Shown: positions 1-8,111, counted from the first letter of the stretch. The stretch: DNA of 12,551 nt from Bacillota bacterium (GCA_023424995.1 JAFADH010000059.1:1-12551), one strand, 5' to 3'. Numbers and translations are program-made. The notes: a model not told the origin generated them from the letters alone.

Positions 1-302
1 AGCCTGAACAGACCTTAAAGTGGCTTGGAAAGCATTGTGTTCATGTTCATGTAAAGGACGGTACCCCGCCTCAGGACCCTTTAGAGCATGACTGGAGATA
101 TACATTTATTGGAGACGGTGATGTGCCTATTAAAAAAATCGTGGGGCTTTTACTTCAGCAGGGGTATAAGGGGTATTTTTCTATTGAGTGGGAAACAGCA
201 TGGAGAGAAGAACTGCAGGTTCCCGGTTCGGAAGCGGAGGAAATACTGCCTTCGTATGCGGAATACATGAGAAACAATGCGGCAATAAGGGATTGCAGGT
301 GA
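1..302 (+). CDS. Sugar phosphate isomerase/epimerase-like TIM barrel, C-terminal part
   Basis: This is the 3' end of a gene entering from the left edge. The first complete codon is at position 3, and 99 residues are visible before the TGA at 300-302. The fragment reads HVHVKDG, then GDGDVPI, then GYFSIEWE. This is the usual C-terminal pattern of xylose isomerase-like TIM barrels (AP_endonuc_2 family), where the His/Lys strand and the late Glu belong to the metal and substrate site. Such enzymes isomerise or epimerise sugars, inositols or their phosphates in the cytoplasm. The substrate cannot be told from this end. The gene is followed after 18 nt by a D-2-hydroxyacid dehydrogenase on the same strand, so the two are probably one transcript for sugar or sugar-acid use. 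The family call is fairly secure; the specific activity is unknown. Confidence 0.8.
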   Translation, partial: PEQTLKWLGKHCVHVHVKDGTPPQDPLEHDWRYTFIGDGDVPIKKIVGLLLQQGYKGYFSIEWETAWREELQVPGSEAEEILPSYAEYMRNNAAIRDCR

Positions 303-320
303 TGAAAGGAGAGGGGTAAG

Positions 321-1322
321 ATGAAAACATTGATTACAGTATACGACAGTGATTTAAAAAGAATGGTTTTTCAGCACGGTGCCATTGAAAGCCTAAAAGA
401 ATTTTCCGAAGTTGATTTTGTTGAGGAAGGAAAATATTTTTCAAGTGAGGACCTTGAAAGGGTGATCGGTGATTATGATGCCTGTATTACCGGCTGGGGA
501 TCGGCAAAGATCACGGAGGAGGTCCTGAAGAAGGCAGTCCGGCTGAAATTTGTAGGGCATACGGCAGGTACGGTTGTACCCATTGTAGAGAAAGGGATAT
601 TCGATAGAGACATAACAGTTGTGAATGCAAATTCAGCTCTTGCCATGTCTACAGCTGAGGCGGCGATGGCTTTCATTATGGCAGGTGCATGGAATCTGCA
701 TGGATATAATACAGGGCTTAAAAACGGACAATGGTCAAAAAATAACTGTGAGACAATCTTAGGGGTTGGTCATCAGACGGTTGGCATCATTGGTTACGGT
801 GATATTTCACGTGAGGTAATACGTCTTCTAAAGCCCTTTAACGTCAGGATTTTATTATATTCCCATTATTGCCCGAGAGAGGAGGCAGAGCATCTGGGTG
901 TAGAGTTATGCAGCCTGGAGGAGCTGTTAAGAAGAAGCAGGATTATCTCTTTGCATAATACGCTCACTCCTATGTCTGAGGGAATGATCGGAAAGAAAGA
1001 GTTGGCTCTCATCCGGGATGGTTCACTGATTGTTAATACGGCCAGAGGTCCTATTGTCAACAGCGATGCCTTGCTCGATGAAGTGAGAACCGAAAGACTC
1101 TTTGCGGCACTGGATGTCTATGATAATGAACCTATGGATAAGGAGCATGAATTATTAAAGCTTTCTAATGTCTTCTGTCTTCCTCATATCGGCGGTTATT
1201 CAAACTACTGGAAGACCAGACTTGGCAAGACTGTAATCGATGATATGGAGCGGTGGGTAAAAGGGGAAGAATTGCAGGGGCAGATTACTCTGGATAAATT
1301 TAAAAGATTAACGCCGAGATAA
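321..1322 (+). CDS. D-2-hydroxyacid dehydrogenase family protein (NAD-dependent)
   Basis: A 333-residue cytoplasmic oxidoreductase, the usual length for the D-isomer-specific 2-hydroxyacid dehydrogenase family, which interconverts 2-hydroxy acids and 2-keto acids with NAD(P). The ATG follows a clear GGAGAGGGG site. The Rossmann segment is at residues 154-163 (VGIIGYGDIS). The family's catalytic set is present: Arg242 in NTARGPIV, Glu270 in DVYDNEP and His289 in LPHIGG. The dinucleotide loop reads G158-Y-G160-D-I-S163, so the last glycine of GxGxxG is Ser; this is tolerated in some members but worth noting. The N-terminal catalytic domain (about 1-115) contains the usual AGT-type substrate loop near 82-84. 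The gene lies 18 nt after a sugar isomerase-like gene and before a terminator, so it ends the operon. The substrate is unknown; a sugar-derived hydroxy acid is an inference from the neighbour. Phosphoglycerate or glyoxylate-type activity cannot be excluded. Confidence 0.9.
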   Translation: MKTLITVYDSDLKRMVFQHGAIESLKEFSEVDFVEEGKYFSSEDLERVIGDYDACITGWGSAKITEEVLKKAVRLKFVGHTAGTVVPIVEKGIFDRDITVVNANSALAMSTAEAAMAFIMAGAWNLHGYNTGLKNGQWSKNNCETILGVGHQTVGIIGYGDISREVIRLLKPFNVRILLYSHYCPREEAEHLGVELCSLEELLRRSRIISLHNTLTPMSEGMIGKKELALIRDGSLIVNTARGPIVNSDALLDEVRTERLFAALDVYDNEPMDKEHELLKLSNVFCLPHIGGYSNYWKTRLGKTVIDDMERWVKGEELQGQITLDKFKRLTPR

Positions 1323-1390
1323 GAGTATGGAGGGAGTAATGTGCCGCACTTAATTTTCATTCCTGTTACCTATTGAATCGATCTTTACAC

Positions 1391-1433
1391 AGCGGGCCTG
1401 CATCCGGATGAGATGCAAGCCCGCTTTTCGTTT
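1391..1433 (+). terminator. Rho-independent terminator after the dehydrogenase gene
   Basis: A 14-nt arm at 1391-1404 (AGCGGGCCTGCATC) pairs with 1412-1425 (GATGCAAGCCCGCT). There is one C-A mismatch and a 7-nt loop, followed by the T-rich stretch TTTCGTTT. It sits about 70 nt downstream of the dehydrogenase stop and separates that operon from the large activase gene. Confidence 0.85.
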
Positions 1434-1607
1434 ATCTGATTTTTATATCCATTGCCGGCAGGACTATTCCCGATCGGTTCAGTTTATGAAGCGCCATATG
1501 TATGATTCCATACGCCCCGGTTAATAATACATAGGTGAAGCATAACTCAAACGAAGCGAATGCTGATCTGAACTTTTAAAGTGATACTTAATACGGGAGC
1601 TGATGCT

Positions 1608-4600
1608 ATGGAGAGCTACAGGTTAGGAATTGATATTGGTTCCACCACAGTGAAATTAGCTGTGCTGGGTAGAAGCAATGATATAATTTACAGCGATTAT
1701 AAAAGACATTATTCAGATATAAAGAGTACGGTAATCACACTGATAAAGGACTGCTATCAGAACCTGGGTGATGTGGCGTTGAAGCTCAGCATCACCGGTT
1801 CGGGAGGTCTGTCCGTATCCAGATGGATGAATATCAGCTTTATTCAGGAGGTCATCGCCTGCCAGCAGGCAGTGGAAGCCTTTATTCCCCAGACGGACGT
1901 GGTGATCGAGCTTGGCGGTGAGGATGCTAAGATAACCTATTTCCGTGGAGGCATGGACCAGCGGATGAACGGAAGCTGCGCCGGAGGGACGGGGGCATTT
2001 ATTGATCAGATGGCGGTTCTTCTGGATACTGATGCGGCGGGGCTGAATGAATATGCCAAGGGGCATCAGGTAATCTATCCCATAGCCTCACGCTGCGGAG
2101 TATTTGCCAAGACGGATGTACAGCCCCTGATCAATGACGGTGCCAGGAAGGAGGATATAGCCGCATCCATATTACAGGCGGTGGTGAATCAGACCATAGC
2201 AGGATTAGCCTGCGGAAGGCCCATTCGAGGCAGGGTAGCCTTTCTGGGCGGACCGCTTTATTATCTGTCGGAGCTTCGCAAGCGTTTCTGTGAAAGCCTG
2301 AAGCTGACTGGGGAGAATGCCATAGCACCGAAGAATTCCCAGCTGTTTGCAGCCATAGGAGCAGCATTATATGCCGGTAAGGGCAAGTCAATCGAATTAA
2401 AAGACCTGACAGCGAGGGCAGAACAGATCTCAGAGTACAAGGAAGAGGCTGTTAAGCGGCTGGAGCCGCTATTTGCAAATGAAAAAGAATATGAATGCTT
2501 CGCAGCACGCCATGCCCGGGCCAGAGTACAGCGGGGGGAATTATCCGCTTATCATGGCAATGTATACTTAGGAATCGATGCCGGTTCCACCACCACCAAG
2601 GCGGTACTCATCGGTGAACAGGGGGAGCTTCTGTATTCACATTATTGCAATAACGAAGGCGAACCGCTTATTAAGCTGATAGCAGTTATGAAGGATCTAT
2701 ACAAGAGACTGCCGGAGAGCGCCAATCTCTGCAAATGCACGGTTACAGGATATGGCGAGGCTCTGATGAAGGCAGCCCTGCATGCGGATATCGGAGAGAT
2801 CGAAACCATTGCACATTATAAGGCAGCGGAGTGTTTCCTGCCGGGGGTGGACTTCATTCTGGATATCGGCGGCCAGGATATGAAATGCCTTCGCATTAAG
2901 AACGGGGTCATTGACAGCATACTCCTGAATGAAGCCTGCTCCTCCGGCTGCGGTTCATTTCTTGAAGGCTTTGCAAAATCCTTGAATCTGACCGTGGAGG
3001 CCTTTGCAAATGAGGCGTTATACGCCGGGGCACCCATGGATCTGGGAACTAAATGTACGGTCTTTATGAATTCCAAGGTAAAGCAGGCACAGAAGGAGGG
3101 AGCGGGAATTGGAGATATATCCGCGGGGTTATCCTATTCTATTATCAAGAATGCCCTGTATAAGGTAATTAAGCTCAGAGATGCGAAGGAGCTGGGGACT
3201 AAGGTCATCGTTCAGGGCGGAACCTTTTATAATGATGCGGTGCTGAGGTGTTTTGAACAGATTACCGGAAAAGAAGCGGTGAGACCGGAGATTGCAGGGC
3301 TTATGGGAGCTTACGGTGCGGCTTTGATTGCAAGGGAACGGGCTGTGGCGGAACAACCGGGCGATACTATAAACAGAGCCGGAGCTGATGAAAAAGTATG
3401 CGGTGATATAACCGCTGCAGCTGAGGGAAAAGACATTACTGACAGTACTGACAGTTCAAAATATCAAATACCGGACAGTATGGACGGAAACAGTATACCT
3501 GATCGTACCGGCAGAATGAAAAAATATAATCGGTCTACGTTACTGACACCGGATGAATTAGCTGATTTTTCCATGAAGGCTGCGAATCGGCGTTGTAACG
3601 GCTGCGGGAATCAATGTCTCTTGACCATTAATAAATTCTCTGACGGAGGGACGTTTGTTGCCGGGAATCGTTGTGAGCGGGGAGCGGGAGCAGAGACCGA
3701 ATCAAAAGTATACAATAGAACGGTTCCCCGGGCTGGTGCAGATGCAGCAAGCAGTAAAGGCATGGATCATCCTGCGGTAATAAAACCGCCGAATCTGTAT
3801 CACTATAAATATATGAGAACCTTTAAATATGAACCTCTTCCAATAGAGAAAGCGAAGCGCGGATGCATCGGAATTCCCAGAGTCCTTAACATGTATGAGA
3901 ATTATCCCTTTTGGTTCACGCTGCTTACTTCATTGGGCTTTCGGGTCATCCTGTCATCGCCGTCCGGAAAGAGGATCTATGAAAAGGGTTTGGAGACCAT
4001 CCCCTCCGAATCAGCCTGCTATCCGGCAAAGCTGGCGCATGGACATGTGATGGATCTGATCGGACAGGGAGTTGCTGCAATTTTCTATCCTTCCATTGTG
4101 TATGAGAAGAAAGAATTCGAGGAAGCCTCCAATCATTATAACTGTCCTATGGTGATTTCCTATCCGGAGGTTATTAAGAATAATGTGGATGATCTGCGAA
4201 GGTATCAGGTTAAATTCATTGCGCCCTTCCTGTCGCTGGATAACATGAAAGTATTAGCCGGGAGGCTCGCCGATGAATTCAAGGATTACAGAATTACGGA
4301 TGAGGAAATAAGGCATGCCGTGCATCTGGCCTGCATAGAGCGTGAACGATACAGGAAGGATATCCGCCAGAAGGGAGAAGAAGCGCTGGAGTATCTCAGG
4401 ATGAATGACAAGAGAGGGATCGTACTCTGCGGTAAGCCTTATCACGTGGATCCGGAGATTAACCACGGAATTGCGGAACTCATCACGTCTTACGGACTGG
4501 CGGTATTAACAGAAGACAGTATCTCCCATCTGTCCGGATTAAGGCAGAGATTACGCGTGGTAGATCAGTGGGTATATAATTCCAGACTCTACCGGGCAGC

Positions 4601-6116
4601 CAGTCTCGTGGCGGCAGAGCCGAGGCTTGATCTGATACAATTAAACTCCTTCGGATGCGGACTGGATGCGGTGACTTCAGAGCAGATAGCCGAGATACTT
4701 GCCCTGGGCGGGAAACTGTATACCACACTGAAGATTGACGAGGGCAATAATCTGGGAGCTGCCAAGATAAGGATTCGTTCCCTGATTGCAGCTATGAGGG
4801 AAAGAGAGAAGAATGCCGGGAGGGCACTGTCAGAAGAGGCGTATCATCCAACAGAGGATCTAAAGAACAGAGAAGCTTCTTCGGATTACAGCAGACCCGT
4901 ATTTGACAAGAAAATGAAGCAGACCCACACCATACTGGCGCCCCAGATGGCACCTATCCATTTTGAATTGATCAGAGAGGCTGCCGGAAGCTGCGGCTAT
5001 CAGATGGCGGTCCTGCCAGCTTATGACCGGTCTGCCATTGACGAGGGATTAAAATATGTGAATAATGACGCCTGCTTTCCTGCCATACTTATGGTCGGAC
5101 AGGTTGTTAAAGCACTTAAGTCGGGGCAGTATGATACCGGACATACTTCGGTAATCATCACCCAGAGCGGCGGCGGCTGCAGGGCTACCAATTATATGGC
5201 ATTACTGAGGCTTGGCCTACAGCAGGCCGGGTTCCCGGAGGTTCCGGTTATCTCCCTGAACACAGCCGGTCTGGAGAAGCAGCCCGGATTTCGTATTAGT
5301 TTAAAGCTGGTAAACCGCTGTATTATGGCTCTGGTATACGGAGATCTGTTCATGCGGCTTTTGTACCGGACGAGACCCTACGAATATTTCCCCGGCTCCG
5401 CACAGCTGCTGCATGAGATGTGGATGGAAAAGGCCAAGGAGAATATCCGATATGGAGGCATGGGACTGTTCCACCGCAACATCAGGGAGATCATCCGTGA
5501 TTTTGACCGCCTGGAATTACGGGATGTGAAGAAGCCCAGGGTCGGGGTCGTAGGTGAGATATTAGTCAAGTATCATCCCACAGCCAATAATGATATCGTC
5601 ACGATTATAGAACAGGGAGGAGCGGAGGCAGTTGTACCTGATCTTATGGATTATTTCTTATATTCTGCTTATAATTCACGGTTCCGATTTAAATATCTTG
5701 CCGGGAAGAAATTAGATATGTACAAGGGTAAAATTGCAGGCCGGTATATCATGAGATACCGGGGGATCATGAAGCATGAGCTTAAGCGGAGCAGACGGTT
5801 CATACCGCCGTCCTCCATTGAGGAATTAGCGCATATGGCATCCGGGATCCTTTCTCTGGGAAACCAGACCGGGGAAGGCTGGCTGGTTACGGCGGAGATG
5901 GCAGAGTTCATCGAGCAGGGCACTAATAACATCATCTGTGTCCAGCCTCTGGCCTGCCTGCCGAATCATGTAACCGGCAAGGGAATGATTAAGCCCCTGA
6001 AGGAGAGATATCCCAATGCAAATATCATGCCCATTGATTACGACCCGGGTCTGTCCAGTGTAAATCAGCTGAACCGGATTAAACTTCTATTATCGGTAGC
6101 GATGAAGGAAAAGTAG
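1608..6116 (+). CDS. Giant fused acyl-CoA dehydratase activase/reductase (double BcrAD_BadFG ATPase + DUF2229/HgdB-like)
   Basis: A cytoplasmic protein of 1502 residues. Start: ATG 1608 is preferred because GGGAG (1595-1599) precedes it by 8 nt; an in-frame GTG at 1581 has no ribosome binding site. Two ASKHA ATPase domains of the BadF/BadG/BcrA/BcrD type occupy about 4-258 and 319-575. Each begins LGID(I/A)GSTT and has the phosphate loops ELGGED or DIGGQD. Each carries two cysteines exactly 39 residues apart (C124 in GSCAGGTG and C163 in SRCGVF; C444 in EACSSGCG and C483 in TKCTVF). This spacing matches the cluster-ligand cysteines of 2-hydroxyglutaryl-CoA dehydratase activator. A hydrophilic linker (about 580-645) leads to CNGCGNQC (663-670) with C689. 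The C-terminal half is DUF2229-like and HgdB-like, with C753, C804, C846, C941, C1017, C1156, C1191, C1444 and C1450. By family knowledge the ATPase half drives electrons at very low potential into the reductase half. The actual substrate of these fused proteins is unknown to me. The gene stands alone in this window, with no separate dehydratase subunit genes. Confidence 0.92.
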   Translation: MESYRLGIDIGSTTVKLAVLGRSNDIIYSDYKRHYSDIKSTVITLIKDCYQNLGDVALKLSITGSGGLSVSRWMNISFIQEVIACQQAVEAFIPQTDVVIELGGEDAKITYFRGGMDQRMNGSCAGGTGAFIDQMAVLLDTDAAGLNEYAKGHQVIYPIASRCGVFAKTDVQPLINDGARKEDIAASILQAVVNQTIAGLACGRPIRGRVAFLGGPLYYLSELRKRFCESLKLTGENAIAPKNSQLFAAIGAALYAGKGKSIELKDLTARAEQISEYKEEAVKRLEPLFANEKEYECFAARHARARVQRGELSAYHGNVYLGIDAGSTTTKAVLIGEQGELLYSHYCNNEGEPLIKLIAVMKDLYKRLPESANLCKCTVTGYGEALMKAALHADIGEIETIAHYKAAECFLPGVDFILDIGGQDMKCLRIKNGVIDSILLNEACSSGCGSFLEGFAKSLNLTVEAFANEALYAGAPMDLGTKCTVFMNSKVKQAQKEGAGIGDISAGLSYSIIKNALYKVIKLRDAKELGTKVIVQGGTFYNDAVLRCFEQITGKEAVRPEIAGLMGAYGAALIARERAVAEQPGDTINRAGADEKVCGDITAAAEGKDITDSTDSSKYQIPDSMDGNSIPDRTGRMKKYNRSTLLTPDELADFSMKAANRRCNGCGNQCLLTINKFSDGGTFVAGNRCERGAGAETESKVYNRTVPRAGADAASSKGMDHPAVIKPPNLYHYKYMRTFKYEPLPIEKAKRGCIGIPRVLNMYENYPFWFTLLTSLGFRVILSSPSGKRIYEKGLETIPSESACYPAKLAHGHVMDLIGQGVAAIFYPSIVYEKKEFEEASNHYNCPMVISYPEVIKNNVDDLRRYQVKFIAPFLSLDNMKVLAGRLADEFKDYRITDEEIRHAVHLACIERERYRKDIRQKGEEALEYLRMNDKRGIVLCGKPYHVDPEINHGIAELITSYGLAVLTEDSISHLSGLRQRLRVVDQWVYNSRLYRAASLVAAEPRLDLIQLNSFGCGLDAVTSEQIAEILALGGKLYTTLKIDEGNNLGAAKIRIRSLIAAMREREKNAGRALSEEAYHPTEDLKNREASSDYSRPVFDKKMKQTHTILAPQMAPIHFELIREAAGSCGYQMAVLPAYDRSAIDEGLKYVNNDACFPAILMVGQVVKALKSGQYDTGHTSVIITQSGGGCRATNYMALLRLGLQQAGFPEVPVISLNTAGLEKQPGFRISLKLVNRCIMALVYGDLFMRLLYRTRPYEYFPGSAQLLHEMWMEKAKENIRYGGMGLFHRNIREIIRDFDRLELRDVKKPRVGVVGEILVKYHPTANNDIVTIIEQGGAEAVVPDLMDYFLYSAYNSRFRFKYLAGKKLDMYKGKIAGRYIMRYRGIMKHELKRSRRFIPPSSIEELAHMASGILSLGNQTGEGWLVTAEMAEFIEQGTNNIICVQPLACLPNHVTGKGMIKPLKERYPNANIMPIDYDPGLSSVNQLNRIKLLLSVAMKEK

Positions 6117-6189
6117 AAGAGATATGTGATTTAATCGATAGGATTGTTGATATAAGTAATCAAAGAGTGCTGCATTTCCGGGAATTATA

Positions 6190-6274
6190 ATTAAAAATGA
6201 ATTGCATCTGTTCTTTTCTCCGGTATTTTACTATAATGATTAGCAGAGAGAGGATATTGCAATTCATTTTTAAT
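6190..6274. repeat. Perfect 17-bp inverted repeat around a 51-nt segment with a TATAAT box
   Basis: The arms are ATTAAAAATGAATTGCA at 6190-6206 and its exact reverse complement at 6258-6274. The 51-nt interior holds a consensus -10 hexamer TATAAT at 6232-6237, oriented toward the lipoprotein gene. No good -35 is spaced correctly (6209-6214 reads TGTTCT). The arrangement could be an invertible promoter, a large-loop RNA hairpin or a small mobile-element remnant. No target-site duplication is evident and no recombinase gene is present in the window. Confidence 0.75.
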
Positions 6275-6340
6275 ATGTTTCTAAAAGTATATTAAGGATA
6301 TAAAAAGTACAATCGCAGCGTTAAGGTGTAATATAACAGT

Positions 6341-6361
6341 AATAATAAATTTGTTATTATT
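6341..6361 (+). repeat. Hairpin directly upstream of the lipoprotein ribosome binding site
   Basis: AATAATAA (6341-6348) and TTATTATT (6354-6361) are perfect complements around a 5-nt loop. The hairpin ends just before the GGGGGAG ribosome binding site at about 6365-6371. It could be an AT-rich operator or an mRNA hairpin affecting translation or stability. It has no T-run, so it is not a terminator. Confidence 0.5.
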
Positions 6362-6380
6362 GCAGGGGGAGTGATATTAT

Positions 6381-7736
6381 ATGAAACGATTCAGGAATGT
6401 TAATATTAGAATAATAATTTTAGTGTTATTAATTTGGGGTTTGGCCGGATGTAAAAAGACGGAAGAGATGCCGTCCGATAATGAGGCCTCCATGGCGGAA
6501 GACGTATCATTGGAGACTTTAAGTGAAACCCTGGCACTACAGATGGCGGAGGGAGATTTCGATGAAACTTACAGGAGATGTTCCGCTGCCGTAAAGCTTC
6601 AATTGACAAAGAATGCATTGAAGCAGGCCTGGGATGTTACGGTGAATGGAATGGGCGGGTACATAGATATATATGAGATCCTGCAAAAGGAAGCCGAAGG
6701 ATATCAGATTGTGGAGGTTATCCTCCGGTATGAGAATAATGGATTAAAGGTATCATTTACCTATAATGACAGCGGAAAGATCGACGGACTATGGATTAAT
6801 TATTCTCCGGTTGAGGCGGAGGCTGTCAGCACGGAGGAGTATGAAGAGATTAAGATAACCTTTGGAGAAGGCGAACATCCGGTAACAGGGATCCTGACGC
6901 TTCCCAAGGGGACCGCAGACCCTCCGGCAGTGATTTTAGTTCCCGGCTCCGGCAGCCATGATGCAGACGAAACTGTCGGTGCCAATAAGCCCTTCCGGGA
7001 TATTGCCCGGGGACTGGCAGAGCTGGGAGTAGCCTCCCTGCGGTATAATGAACGTATCTTTTTGTATCCGGAACTGGCTGAAGCTGATATAACGATCCAT
7101 ACGGATTCCTTATGGGACGCCGCGGATGCTGTCAGTTATGCCTTGAACTGCGATCGGATCGATACGGATAATATATTTGTAATAGGGCATAGTCTTGGGG
7201 GAATGATGGCTCCTAAATTAGCTTATGATCATTCTGAGATAGCCGGTATCATACTGCTTGCCGGAAGTCCGAGAAAGCTGGAAGATATCATATACGACCA
7301 GACTCTGGATGCGGTAGAAAATGCGGCAGGCATCACAGAGGAACAGGCCGCGGAGGCCTTAAAAGAAACAGAGGAAGGGATGCTGCAGATACGGAGCCTT
7401 ACGGAGGACAGCGGGGACATCATCCTGGGAATGCCTGCTTCCTATTGGTATAGCTTGAATCAGATTGATACTGCTTCCATTGCCGGTGAATTGACGATAC
7501 CCGTCTATATCGCACAGGGCTCAGAGGACTGGCAGGTCTATCCGGATAAGGATTTTAAACAATGGCAGCAGCAGCTTGCCGGTAAGGAGAATGTGACCTT
7601 TAAGCTGTATGATAATTTAAATCATCTATTCATGAGTTCTAACGGAAAAAGAGATATAACCGAATATAATATACCCGGTTCGGTGGATCAGGCTGTGATT
7701 GATGATATCGCTGCGTGGATAGAAAAGAACCGTTAG
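6381..7736 (+). CDS. Lipoprotein alpha/beta hydrolase with N-terminal DUF3887-like region
   Basis: A 451-residue exported lipoprotein. Residues 1-24 form a lipoprotein signal: MKRFRNVNIR, a hydrophobic core, then the lipobox LAGC with lipidated Cys24. The mature protein should therefore sit on the outer face of the membrane. Residues about 45-142 resemble DUF3887, an NTF2-like region often found before hydrolases of this kind (LTKNALKQAW, then SGKIDGLWI). Residues about 155-450 form an alpha/beta hydrolase. The oxyanion region is PGSGSHD (188-194) and the nucleophile elbow is GHSLGG (269-274) with Ser271. The likely acid is Asp383 in QGSEDWQV and the likely His is 415 in NLNHLF, so the triad looks complete. 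The start follows GGGGAGTGAT at a normal distance. The family contains esterases and acyl-aminopeptidase-like enzymes; the substrate is unknown. The upstream gap holds a striking inverted repeat and a hairpin that may regulate it. It appears monocistronic, since 180 nt separate it from the next gene. Confidence 0.88.
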   Translation: MKRFRNVNIRIIILVLLIWGLAGCKKTEEMPSDNEASMAEDVSLETLSETLALQMAEGDFDETYRRCSAAVKLQLTKNALKQAWDVTVNGMGGYIDIYEILQKEAEGYQIVEVILRYENNGLKVSFTYNDSGKIDGLWINYSPVEAEAVSTEEYEEIKITFGEGEHPVTGILTLPKGTADPPAVILVPGSGSHDADETVGANKPFRDIARGLAELGVASLRYNERIFLYPELAEADITIHTDSLWDAADAVSYALNCDRIDTDNIFVIGHSLGGMMAPKLAYDHSEIAGIILLAGSPRKLEDIIYDQTLDAVENAAGITEEQAAEALKETEEGMLQIRSLTEDSGDIILGMPASYWYSLNQIDTASIAGELTIPVYIAQGSEDWQVYPDKDFKQWQQQLAGKENVTFKLYDNLNHLFMSSNGKRDITEYNIPGSVDQAVIDDIAAWIEKNR

Positions 7737-7916
7737 ATGGAGTGGATTTTCAACGGAGGTTCCATTCTTATTCTGGAATACGGCCATGAAGCTATGATCT
7801 GCATAATAAAGCAAATGCATAATATATCAAATAAATTATGGCGCCGGTTAGAATAAGGTTGAATATTAAACTTATGGAATGCACTCATAATATGAATTAT
7901 TAAGGAGGAATTATTG

Positions 7917-8111
7917 ATGGACAAATGGGAATATAAAACAGTCAAAGTATTAGCAAAAGGACTGATGGGCGGAGTCGTTGATAACAATGAATTTACGGAG
8001 AGGCTTAACCGGCTCGGCGAACAGGGCTGGGAGCTGGTATCCTGCTTTACTACAAACCAGTCTTATGGAAGCAGCAGAGAAGTAACAGCTGTTATGAAGA
8101 GAAGATGTTAA
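7917..8111 (+). CDS. Small DUF4177-family protein
   Basis: A 64-residue protein. ATG 7917 is preached by the spacing of AAGGAGG, with GGAGG at 7904-7908 and 8 nt between; the in-frame TTG at 7914 is less well placed. The sequence shows the DUF4177 pattern: an N-terminal WEYKTVKV strand, then a helix with FTERLNRLGEQGWELVS, then a closing strand ending TAVMKRR. The family is short, soluble and of unknown biochemical role. There is no signal peptide or membrane segment. A single Cys39 lies after the GWELVS motif and the penultimate coding region ends RRC. It lies between a surface hydrolase and an ABC exporter operon, with gaps of 180 and 265 nt, so it is probably transcribed alone. The family call is good; the function is unknown. 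Confidence 0.85.
   Translation: MDKWEYKTVKVLAKGLMGGVVDNNEFTERLNRLGEQGWELVSCFTTNQSYGSSREVTAVMKRRC

Noticed and set aside
88..270. A 60-codon + strand frame starting ATG at 88
   Set aside because: It overlaps the isomerase-like frame, which has recognisable family sequence; this one has none and no ribosome binding site.
1581..1607. GTG at 1581 as the start of the giant activase gene
   Set aside because: There is no ribosome binding site before it, whereas ATG 1608 has GGGAG at the right distance and starts directly at the conserved LGIDIGSTT region.
7795..7835. Direct repeat TGCATAATA, twice, after the lipoprotein gene
   Set aside because: Nine bases in AT-rich DNA, only two copies and no associated structure; likely chance.
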